Source of the DNA: Malus domestica
Lineage: Eukaryota > Streptophyta > Magnoliopsida > Rosales > Rosaceae
DNA: 64,000 bases
NCBI RefSeq assembly: GCF_042453785.1
Contig: NC_091671.1
Location: 14,640,001 to 14,704,000, forward strand
Direction: 5' to 3'
Shown here: one piece after another, positions 43,396 through 53,750 of the stretch
Position numbering within the stretch: the stretch's first letter is position 1
How the letters are laid out: each line of letters opens with the position of its first letter
Made by a program: the position numbers and the translations under genes
The notes under the pieces: generated by a model
Databases searched by the model: none
The model's input: only the letters and a program-made list of their open reading frames with translations
What the model was told of the DNA's origin: nothing

Positions 43396-46300
43396 AGTGG
43401 GGTCGGCTATATGAATCTTATAACGCCATTGTGCTCGGTCCTGTGTCATGTCATCCGTTAGATCCAAGTACTCTAAGTCTTTTCTTAGAGTCTCTTCTAA
43501 AGTTTTCCTAGGTCTTCCTCTACCCCTTCGGCCCTGAACCTCTGTCCCGTAGTCGCATCTTCTAACCGGAGCGTCAGTAGGCATTCTTTGTACATGTCCA
43601 AACCACCGTAACCGATTTTCTCTCAGCTTTCCTACAATTTCGGCTACTCCTAATTTACCTCGGATATCCTCATTCCTAATCTTATTCTTTCTCGTGTGCC
43701 CACACATCCAACGAAGCATCCTCATCTCCGCTACACCCATTTTGTGTACGTGTTGATGCTTCATCGCCCAACATTCTGTGCCATACAGCATCGCCGGCTT
43801 TATTGCCGTCCTATAAAATTTTCCCTTGAGCTTCAATGGCATACGGCGGTCACACAACACGCCAGATGCACTCTTCCACTTCATCCATCCAGCTTGTATT
43901 CTATGGTTGAGATCTCCATCTAATTCTCCGTTCTTTTGCAAAATAGATCATAGGTAGAGAAAACGATCGTTTTTTGGTATTTCCTGATCTCCGATCCTTA
44001 CCCCTAACTCATTTTGGCCTCCATTTGCACTGAACTTGCACTCCATATATTCTGTCTTTGATCGGCTTAGGTGAAAACCTTTAGATTCCAACACTTCTCT
44101 CCAAAGGTTAAGCTTCGCATTTACCCCTTCCGGAGTTTCATCTATCAACACTATATCGTCTACGAAAAGCATACACCAAGGAATATCATCTTGAATATGT
44201 CCTGTTAACTCATCCATTACCAACACAAAAAGGTAAGGACTTAAGGATGAGCCTTGATGTAATCCTTCAGTTATGGGGAAGCTTTCGGTTTGTCCTTCAT
44301 GAGTTCTTACGGCAGTCTTTGCTCATTCATACATATCTTTTATAGCTTGGATATATGCTACTCGTACTCCTTTCTTCTCTAAAATCCTCCAAAGAATGTC
44401 TCTTGGGACCCTATCATACGTTTTTTCCAAATCTATAAAGACCATGTGTAAATCTTTTTTCCCATCTCTATATCTTTTCATCAATCTTCGTAAGAGATAG
44501 ATTGCCTTCATGATTGAGCGCCATGGCATGAACCCGAATTGGTTGTCCGAAACCCGTGTCTATTGCCTCAATCTATGCTTAATGACTCTCTCCCAGAGCT
44601 TTATTGTATGACTCATTAGCTTAATACCCCTATAGTTCATGCAATTTTGTACGTCGCCCTTATTCTTGTAGATAGGCACCAAAGTGTTCTTTCGCCACTC
44701 ATTTGGCATCTTCTTCGTTTTCAAAATCCTATTGAAAAGGTCAGTGAGCCATGCTATACCTGTCTCTCCCAAGACTTTCCACACTTCGATCGGTATATCG
44801 TCTGGGCCCACTGCTTTTCTATGCTTCATCTTCTTCAAAGTTACAACCACTTCTTCCTTCCTGATTCGACGATAAAATGAGTAGTTTCTACACTCTTCTG
44901 AGTTACTCAACTTCACTAAAGAAGTACTCCTTTCATGTCCTTCATTGAAAAGATTATGAAAATAACCTCTCCATCTGTCTTTAACCGCGTTCTCTGTAGC
45001 AAGAACCTTTCCATCCTCATCCTTGATGCACCTCACTTGGTTTAGGTCCCTTATCTTCTTTTCCCTTGCTCTAGCTAGTTTATAGATATCCAACTCTCCT
45101 TCTTTGGTATCTAGTCGCTTATACATATCGTCATAAGCCGCTAACTTAGCTTCTCTCACAGCTTTCTTCGCCTCTTGCTTCGCTCTTCTATACCTTTCAC
45201 CATTTTCATCGGTCCTATCCTTGTATAAGGCTTTACAACATTCCTTCTTAGCCTTCACCTTTGTTTGTACCTTCTCATTCCACCACCAAGATTCCTTTTG
45301 GTGTGGAGCAAAACCCTTGGACTCTTCTAATACCTCTTTTGCTACTTTTCGGATACAACTAGCCATGGAATCCCACCTTTGGCTAGCTTCCCCCTCTCTA
45401 TCCCACACACACTGGGTGATTACTTTCTCTTTGAAAATGGCTTGTTTTTCTCCTTTTAGATTCCACCATCTAGTCCTTGGGCACTTCCAAGTCTTGTTCT
45501 TTTTTCTCACTCTTTTGATATGTACATCCATCACCAACAAGCGATGTTGATTAGCCAAGCTCTCTCCCGGTATAACTTTGCAATTCTTACAAGTTATATG
45601 ATCCCCTTTCCTCATTAGAAGAAAATCTATTTGTGTTTTTGACGACCCACTCTTGTAGGTGATCACATGTTCTTCTCTCTTCTTAAAGAAGGTGTTGGCT
45701 AAGAAGAGATCATATGCCATTGCAAAATCCAAGATAGCTTCCCCATCCTCGTTTCTCTCCCCAAAACCATGGCCACCATGAAAACCTCTATAGTTGTCTG
45801 TCTCCTTGCCCACGTGTCCATTTAAATCTCCTCCTATAAATAACTTCTCCGTCTGAGCAATTCCTTGCACCAAGTCTCCAAGGTCTTCCCAAAATTTCTC
45901 CTTCGAACTCGTATCCAACCCTACTTGAGGTGCGTATGCACTAATCACATTGATGAGTTATTGTCCTATTACAATCTTGATTGCCATGATTATATCTCAT
46001 ACCCTCTTGACATCTACAACATCTTGTGTCAAGGTCTTATCCACGATGATGCCAACACCGTTTCTCGTTCTATTTGTGCCCGAATACCAAAGTTTAAACC
46101 CTGAGTTTTCTAGATCCTTTGCCTTAAGACCCACCCACTTAGTTTCTTGTAGGCACATAATATTTATCCTTCTCCTCACCATAATTTCCACTACTTCCAT
46201 AGATTTTCCTGTTAAGGTTCCTATATTCCACGTTCCTAAACACATTCTACTCTCTTGAACTCTATCATTCTGTCCTAGCTTCTTCACCCTCCCCCGTCTA

Positions 46301-46548
46301 ATAGGATCAAAATACTTCTTTTGTGTGTCCTGTGTAAAGTTGATAGGAGCATATGCTCCCAAACAACTTTGAGTGGAGTCGTTCGAAAAGAAGTTTCTAT
46401 GGCCCCCTTGCTCATTTAACACTGCATCCGGGTGCCGATGGAGATACAACGACCCTTGCTCACTTATCACTGTGCTCGGGCCACACAGCCCGCCACTTAC
46501 GGGTGACGCCCTAGCTTTAGCGCGATTTCGTTCTGGATTCATTTTCAT
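43396..46548 (-). pseudogene. RTE LINE endonuclease-reverse transcriptase ORF with five point stops
   Basis: One reading frame spans 46548 to 43390 without a frameshift. N-terminal: APE-type endonuclease (CLGTWNIGTLTGKS, IMCLQETKWVG, FIGGDLNGHVG, IDFLLMRK). Middle: a Lys/Arg-rich linker. C-terminal: RT ([49 protein letters not shown], palm motif FVDD) and an HTRKNKIRNEDI region. Stops at 45997, 45958, 44560, 44323 and 43948 are all single-codon changes. It ends in the join with the LTR element at 43395. Confidence 0.85.
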
Positions 46549-46678
46549 AAGGATTCGACGTAACCGAGGAGTGCCGACTGTCGACTACTTGACGCCCTCC
46601 CCCTCCTCCTTTATCCGGGCTTGGGACCGGCAATGTAAGATAAACTTACACAGGTGGAGTTAAAAATATCAATATACT

Positions 46679-47411
46679 AAAAAAAATAAAATAATAATCC
46701 AACCGTAACTGCACCCGTTCTACAATTTGATTGCTTCTCACTAATATTATCAATTGTGAGGGAGAGGCTAACATTAATTAGACATTTCAACTTATTTTAT
46801 ACTTTTCAGCCAAATTGCTTTGTGCACTACTATTTTTACTTGAGATGGACAAACCAAAGAACTTAGGAACTGTATCCAACTAACATGCTATTCTTATCGA
46901 CAAGTAGGCATTGCCATGCGACTACTGACACTGACTTCCCAACTAAACTTGCAATCTAAGCAACATCTCCATCACCATAACATGGAAGCTGGTATTGTCT
47001 GGTTGCAAACACAGATAATAGCATTACTCGTAAATCTTTAACCTCAAAATCTTTTGCAATCTACCCAAAAGCTGTCTATGATTCATAAGTATGAGACGAT
47101 CCAAGGAAAGGAAAATTTTGGAGCCCCGGAGGAATAAGAGTTACACTTAACATCCTCCATATTATTATTAACCTAAAACGCATACATACAATGATATTGA
47201 GAATTACAAGAATACAATAACGGTGACAATGTCGCTGCATAGGCCCTCTTCACGACACCTAAAAGACATTCAAACTCAAATCATCGTCATCTTCATTTCC
47301 GTCTTGCTTGGGTTTGGAGGGAGAACCTCGAGTATGTATATGAAATTTAAGCTAGAAAAAAATGTGGCGCTTACAAAACTGACCCTCTTTCACCGCCATA
47401 GCGTACCAGTG
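46679..47411. other. 3' flank of the TIC100 remnant
   Basis: No coding feature seen. Expected to contain the former 3' UTR of the minus-strand gene; no clear polyadenylation signal chosen. Confidence 0.4.
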
Positions 47412-50400
47412 TTATGTTAACTTGGAAGATAGTTGCGGTTTGCCATGTATAGTTTCTTCATAAGAGTTCAAACAATACACCGGGGTGTGGAGAGACAAAA
47501 CGCTACATGATTCCGTCCCTTGTGCTACATGCGGCCAACTATGTTTTCTTGATCTCATCTCTTCTGAGCTTATTCTGGTATCCATGGATGTTGAATGAGG
47601 TGAGCATAATTGAGATATTGGCCGTATCCGACATAACCTCCCATTTGAGAAGTTTTTGGCTTCGAAGTTCAACTGTCTTTGACTAGTGGCTTTCAAGTTT
47701 ACTTTTCGACCAACCACCGGAGGGAAACTGACTGAAACAGCTGAGAGGCAACTAGAGTCGTCATTGCATGAGGGAATAGTTGCGTTCGGCATTGCTGTAC
47801 TCTTTTTCCAAGTAAAAAATGATCGTTGTAACCTGGATGGAACCTGCACAGCCAAAAAATAAAAGTTGTAAGAACTAGTTCAAATTGACAGGCATCACTC
47901 AAACTACGTTCTCTTACTACGGGGTACGGCCAAATTGAAAACACCAGCTGATATACCGATTAAAAGTCTTCATATTTTATGCGTCAATCACCAGCCTCTA
48001 CTTTCAAATACGGATTATTAACTAATGCAACGTAATATAAAATAAAGGCTGCTGGCCTTATTTAGAGTGCCCTCAATCTTCAACGTATTTCAGAAAAACA
48101 ATATGGGTTAGAAAGTGACAACGTTTATGATCAATCCATTAGACATAGTCTAACTTCTGAAGGACACTGCTACCATAAGTTGTAACTACTTGAGGGATAT
48201 ATGGATAAGCTCCCATAACTCAAAAATCATTTGGTTAAGTGAATCTTAAATCTGAGCTACCATAATAATGTCCCCAACTGCACATCGATAGATGCACATG
48301 CCCAACTACATACTTTGTAGACAGACTAATTTAAATTTTTTAAACTCTTAATTCACAAGAAAACTGATCCATTATTTCATTTGTAAATATAACCTATGCT
48401 CCAACTACATACTTTGTAGACAGACTAATTAACTAGTTCTACCAATTTATATGTGACTTGCGTATTCTATCAAAATTCTTCTTGGCGAGGCATGGTGATA
48501 AATTTCGTAGGAGCATTTTTACACATGGAAAGATGACGAAGTGTGTAGTTCATAAAGACAAGAAGAGTTCTTGTTTCAATCATGAAAGCAATCAAGTTCA
48601 ACAGTTTAAATCCTTAATGCAAATATAAACTGTCATCAACGTTAACTAGATACAAAAGATCAATCAAAGCCTCTACAAAAGTGGATTATGAGTTCAGAAC
48701 TCTAATCGTCATGACTCATCCATCAACCAGTAAACAACTAATCAGACAGCACAACTACTCATTAAGAGGACACTATGCACTAGCATTTTACACATACCAA
48801 ATCCTTATTAAATAATATAAATATAAACCTGGTGCAGCAATATAAGTCTATGATTTCTAATCCAAAAATTATAGACAAGTTCTTTATGAAGTTGCTTGGC
48901 TACGAGGTAAGGAAAAGATGCTGATTTGATTCAAAACCATGACATCATTTGGACTACCACAATTTAAACTTTCGTACTGCCTTAGCTAATATATTGATTG
49001 GCTACGGTTTTCATTTTTGGTAGTCTAAGGCCCTGGATAGCATATATGTCTTAACACCACAAGATATTCTATTCATAAACGCTGACTTATCACAACTTTA
49101 TGAAATGAAATTCCAAGAAATATGTTGTAAAAGAAAAGTTCAGAACTCACTCCAGAGACGAGGCTACTTGAAGCAAATGCCAATGTAGACGAAGAAAATG
49201 GAGATTTACCAGGTTGTTTCCCCTCTGGCCATTTTTAGTTGCATCTTGATCTGCAGTTGCAGAACCAAAACTTGATGGCGCAACATCATCCTCATCTTCA
49301 TCTTCCTCTTCCTCTTCATCTTCATCCTCTTCAACTAAGGGTTTCTCATCTTGCTTAGCCGATGCAGCAGAAGTATCTTCTTCCTCCTGCAAACCCATTT
49401 CGACCTTCTCCTCCTCTTTCTCTCTCCTCTTTAACTCCCCATCCACATCCTCAATTACCTCTTCGAGGCACAACTCAGCCTCTACAAGTTCAAGTTCTTT
49501 TTCAATCAACTTCAACTTCACCTCACCGGCTTTCCTCTTCTCTTCAGTCCATTTCTCTACATTTTCAAAAATGGGCTTGCATGCATTTTCCACTGCTGAT
49601 ACTACACGCATCCATAAATTTTTCTTCTTCGCATCAACATTTCTTCCATAGAACTCATCAAAACCAAGGGGAAGGAACTCCACCTTTTTTGGGTCCACCT
49701 CTTCCCCATCTTTCAGAAGCGGCTGCCAAAATAAGCGCACCCCATATTTTTCATCATTAATATAGTTGATTAACCGTCCAGTTCATGTGTGTAAGATTAT
49801 GGGATCTTCAGTATATACAAGCTTCGATGGGTCTTCAGGATCAGGCTCTGGGATAACAAGAACAAATTCTGGAGTTTCATCTGATCAAGCAAATGTAACA
49901 TATATTTAGTAGGCAACTTGACTTTGTCCTTTTTGGCCGAAGACCAAACCACACATTATATTCGGAGAAACAGAAAACCAAAGGGAATTCTATGAAGAAG
50001 CCACTGGCTTAGGTGGCCAGGTAACACCTCTCAATTTTACAATGGAAAGATAAAAGGGTTCATCAAATTGAGTTTTTCGTATGTTCGGAAGATCTCTAAC
50101 ATTCTGCACTCCGAAAAAATAGTGGATGTGCAGAGCAAATTTTTTTAAATGGATGCGAGATGGGGGAAAGGGGGTATGTCTATGGATGATGAAATTAATA
50201 CCCTTTGACCACCAGTATTCAAGCTCAGCAGGCATGGGTATCCTCAGTGGAGTTTTATAGAAAGAGTTCAACCACATTTCCCTTTCTTCATCAACCTCAT
50301 GCACATATGTTTTCCAATAATCAGGTACCTGACAAAGAGTATAAATACTTTTCTATGAGAAAAGAAATATTACATACTCAACTTCTTAAACCTAACCAAT

Positions 50401-51402
50401 CAATTTCCTGACTAATTAAGGTATATTGATTTACTTTCATTTGTTTTATGTGAAATTTTTTACCAGCCATAAACAATTGATGATAACTTACTTCATAAAA
50501 TTGGTTTATGAAGCCTGGTGCCATCCAAACATCATCATCTTCATAAAAGTAGGGATGTTGAGGATCACCATAAGGTCCCATTTCTTCCCTAACCACTTTA
50601 AAAGAAAAGAAGTTCCATTGTCATGAACCAAGGAGAGATCACAGAGTACACAGAAGCTGAACGGATCTTATGGTATAAACCAGATCTACATGATGCAAGA
50701 ATTACAATAGTAATTCAAAGTTCCTGTGTACACAAATTTACAAAATCAACAAAATCTGCATTTTCTGAGGGCCAGATTATCAGAAAAATATTAATAATAA
50801 ATGAAGCAAGGCCTCAAAAAGCGCTCAACTAAACTTATGCAAACTTATAAGGGGTTTTCAAGAACTATTGGCATCTCTTCAGTAAAAATAATGCGTACAT
50901 TCCATAGTCTGCTGAAATGCTATCGTTTCTTTTTGGTCAATGTCCTCAAATGGTATCTATATGGACAATTTTATCCATGAATAAATACTAACAATATGCA
51001 AGTCATATTCCTGACAACAACGGTATATGTTTTAGTGCATATTTAGTCAACCTCTGGCCAGAAACTTCCAACTATAAAAGTTGAGTTCAAATTTCAGTTT
51101 CTACAGGATACAACAATTTGCAACTTAACATCCATGGAAGGCAATTATTAGTATTAAAAACATACTTCCATCAGGCTTGTTGACAAACATCCGAGCCTTA
51201 GCAGCAGCCACTTCTGCAATACCCGCATGCAGCTGAAAAGCAACCAACACATTAGTGAAATCTTCGCACAGATGGTAACTTTCACCTCTGTACTTGTAAT
51301 GTAAGTATAATGCATCAAAGAAGGAACATATATTTTTACCGCTGATACATCCTCATCACAACCAGTATCATCCTCCACTAAGTCCCCAAAATAGAACCTA
51401 CC
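47412..51402 (-). pseudogene. TIC100: TIC100-like gene, 5'-truncated, with stop and frameshift
   Basis: Six exons align to the C-terminal half of TIC100, a part of the chloroplast inner-envelope TIC complex: 51402-51340, 51232-51166, 50595-50492, 50328-50202, 49880-49151, 47843-47412. All splice sites are consensus. Joined phases rebuild family blocks (RFYFGDLVEDDTGCD, LHAGIAEVAAAKARMFVN, PYGDPQHPYFYEDDDVWM, VDEEREMWLNSFYK, LPLGFDEFYG, ending SLHTPVYCL). Lesions are TGA at 49783-49785, where the family has Pro in HTPTG, and a one-base loss near 49222. The MORN-repeat and N-terminal exons (over 300 residues in Arabidopsis TIC100) are not found in the 2.3 kb up to the P450. A functional gene elsewhere is likely. 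Confidence 0.8.
47844..49150 (-). other. Last intron of the TIC100 remnant
   Basis: 1.3-kb intron, donor GGA|GTGAGT and acceptor GTGCAG|GTTCC on the minus strand. A ~30-bp direct repeat containing CAACTACATACTTTGTAGAC occurs at 48303 and 48401. No nested element was identified. Confidence 0.6.
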
Positions 51403-51568
51403 CTGCATGCAAAGAGAAGATAAAGTACCTTAACTCAACAACCATAATATAGTATCAAGCTGTTACAAACAGGGGCAGAACTTTCACATTATTTGATGCC
51501 CTACATGTTATTTCATTACTTTCCACTGTAAGTTTTTTCACTAGCATCCCCTACAACCATCTTGTATT

Positions 51569-51800
51569 GCTCGAGAGTATACTGGGATTTCCCACCGTCC
51601 CACGTTTATTAGAGAGAGGCTGTCGTTGTAACCTAGGGATCTAATTTTGAGTTAAGCGGGTTCGCGCGAGAGCATTCTCAGGATGGATGATCCACTGGGA
51701 AGTTCTCGTGTGAGTTCCTAAAAACAAAACCGTGAGGACGGGGTCGGAGCCCAAAGCGGACAATATCGTGCTACGGTGGAGTCGAGCCCGAGATGTGATG
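51569..51800 (+). mobile_element. Cassandra-like LTR carrying a 5S rRNA-derived segment
   Basis: 51649-51718 resembles the 3' two thirds of plant 5S rRNA: GTTAAGCGGGTTCG (A-box region), CGAGAGCATTCTCAGGATGG, TGATCCACTGGGAAGT (C-box region), CTCGTGT. It is embedded in CCCACCGTCCCAC upstream and CAATATCGTGCTACGG / CGAGCCCGAGATGTGA downstream. In plants this arrangement is known from Cassandra TRIM elements, whose LTRs carry 5S sequence. Exact ends, primer site and a second LTR were not found, so it is probably a solo or degraded LTR. It lies upstream of the first recognised TIC100 exon. Confidence 0.65.
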
Positions 51801-51920
51801 GGGGCCCGAGTCAGGAAGTGACATCTAAGGGACAAAATAGACATAAAAATAAGAACTAAAATATTTAAACCTATATTAAGTGCCATCAAGTTGCTGATGT
51901 GGATAAGTGGGTTTTTCCTA

Positions 51921-52478
51921 TAATTTGTAGGCTTAAATGTTAAAATAGTCCTTGTGTTTTATTTATTGGGTCAATTTAATCCATGTGTTTACAATTTGGT
52001 CAATTTGGTCCTTGTGTTTATCTTCATTAGCCAATTAAGGACATTTTCATTTAATTTATGTAAAAAATTTATAAATTATTACAAACTTATTTATAAAATT
52101 ATTATTTGATTTAAAATTATTTTAAAATGAAATAAAATTAAAAGAAAAATTATTCTCCTCCTAACTTGCCAACTTCCTCCCTAACATTACCCCCTCTTTT
52201 TTTTATGTCACAACCTTAATCATTTTTCATATTGGAAGCTTTATCTCTTATATGTGTAATTTCTCATTGATTTAGATTTTTTTGTGAAGAGAAAGGATAA
52301 TTATATCTCATATAATTTTTCTTATGGGTTTTTTTTTAAAAGAAATTGAATTAAATGTCCTTAATTGGCTAACAGTGACAAATACGATGACTAAATTAGC
52401 CAAATAAAAAACACATGGACTAAATTGGCCATATGCCTATAACACAGAGACCATTTTGACATTTAAACCTAATTTGTA
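51921..52478. mobile_element. Mutator-like MITE with long inverted repeats
   Basis: The element at 51930-52469 (540 bp) is flanked by TAATTTGTA at 51921-51929 and 52470-52478 (9 bp). About 120 bp of each end are inverted copies (GGCTTAAATGTTAAAATAG facing ATTTTGACATTTAAACC; AGCCAATTAAGGACATTT shared). No coding capacity. Confidence 0.85.
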
Positions 52479-52636
52479 TAACTTTTTTTTAACAAACGAT
52501 ATTCTTTATACTAAGGAGAAAAATACGAACTTAACCTCACAATCAACAATAATTTGTATAAATGACTGGTCTAAATCAATCAATCATAAAATCCAATGTA
52601 TATTTGAATATAATTAAGGACTCTACACTGTGAATT
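52479..52636. other. Spacer, nothing recognised
   Basis: AT-rich. Confidence 0.35.
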
Positions 52637-52757
52637 GTATTTCAAAGGGGATTTTCATGCAGAAAAAGGGCCAGCAGCCTTAGTTTGAATTATGCGAAGT
52701 GTATTTCAAAGGGGATTTTCATGCAGAAAAAGGGCCAGCAGCCTTAGTTTGAATTCC
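52637..52757. repeat. 64-bp tandem duplication
   Basis: GTATTTCAAAGGGGATTTTC starts at 52637 and 52701; the ~57 bp that follow are identical. Confidence 0.85.
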
Positions 52758-52954
52758 TTGTGCATGACTTTATATGAATCGTGTATTTTCATGGGGTATT
52801 TTGATATGGGTCCAACGTAACTAAAAATTAGACCAATTTCAAAAGTCAAAAGTCACTAAAAATTGAACTTATTTCAAAAGTAGGCCTATAGAATTGGACC
52901 TATTTCACAATTTCCCTATTTTCATCGTACCTAGAAGAAGCAAACGGTAAAGAG

Positions 52955-53395
52955 AGGATCCGAAAGAGAGGATCCTTGTCGGATCCTCTTTGTGAAGATC
53001 TCAGAGATCCTTCAATTGTACGGTCAGTTTTTGTTAGGTACAGTTTATATTCAATTTGAAATAATAAAATATACAATGATTTCTGACTTCAAGATGTACA
53101 ATGAATGGATGTGATTGGAGGATCCTTAGGATCCTCACAAAGAGGATCCGGTGAGGATTCTCCTGGCAAACGGTAAGCAAAGAGGGCCATATAAAATGGA
53201 AAATGATCCTCTCCGGATCCACTTTGTGAGGATCATAGGGATCCCCACATCCTAACCGCTCATCGTACATTATGCAGTCAGTTTTCTTCAGATACTATTT
53301 GTGTTTAATTTTAAATAAAAAAAAGTCAAAATTTCTGACAGTACGATTACAATAAACGGATCCCCACAAAGTTGATCTAGATGAGATCTAATTCT
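52955..53395. mobile_element. Two adjacent GGATCC fold-back MITEs
   Basis: Copies at about 52955-53165 and 53206-53395 share GGATCCTCTTTGTG-type ends, a GTACGGTCAGTTTT-like core and AATTT.AAATAA blocks with the element at 259-467. They lie in tandem 40 bp apart, upstream of the P450. Confidence 0.65.
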
Positions 53396-53534
53396 ATATA
53401 AAATTAAGCTATGTTAAATATTAAAATATTTTAATAATATTAATATTTTATATGGCCGTCTTTGTTTACTGTTTGCTTCTTCCAATATTTTAATAGAAAA
53501 AATATTTTAATATTAAAATAATATTGCAAGTGGT

Positions 53535-53652
53535 CAACTACCATATTGGTGAGGATGAGTGTTGTACATACACCACGATATGGGTTTGAACTCCGTCAGC
53601 TTCCTAATAACATCTAATCTAACAAATCTATCATTTTAAGAAAAAAAATATT
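53535..53652 (+). repeat. tRNA-derived SINE, copy 3
   Basis: A-box-like ACTACCATATTGGTGAGG, B-box-like GGGTTTGAACTCC, then the AACATCTAATCTAAC tail and an A-run. Same family as 3046-3178. It ends about 100 bp before the P450 start codon. Confidence 0.6.
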
Positions 53653-53709
53653 ATAGAGGGACTGCTATCTCAGGTATTTTCTTTTATTTCATTGATCCAT
53701 CCATTGTTA

Positions 53710-53719
53710 ATATATATAG
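53710..53719 (+). promoter_or_regulatory. Possible TATA box of the P450 gene
   Basis: ATATATATAG lies 32-41 bp upstream of the ATG at 53751. This would give a very short leader, so the true promoter could be elsewhere. Confidence 0.35.
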
Positions 53720-53750
53720 AGGATCGATTTTATAGCTTGCTTCGAGCACA

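Larger units (their letters stand above)
38986..46678 (-). mobile_element. RTE-type LINE with an embedded LTR element and internal duplication
   Basis: The insertion spans 39005-46659. It is flanked by an identical 19-bp repeat (TTAAAAATATCAATATACT) at 38986-39004 and 46660-46678. Element sense is minus: a 5' leader at 46659, endonuclease-RT ORF, and a (TTG)n tail at 39006-39029, typical of plant RTE LINEs. The LTR element 39895-43395 sits inside. LINE sequence 43396-44240 is repeated as 39050-39894 on its other side. Confidence 0.85.

Noticed and set aside
45221-46258. Several plus-strand ORFs of about 80-109 codons
   Set aside because: Shadows of the minus-strand RTE endonuclease frame.
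49362-49760. 132-codon plus-strand ORF rich in Pro and Ser
   Set aside because: Complement of the acidic Glu/Asp-rich exon of the TIC100 remnant.
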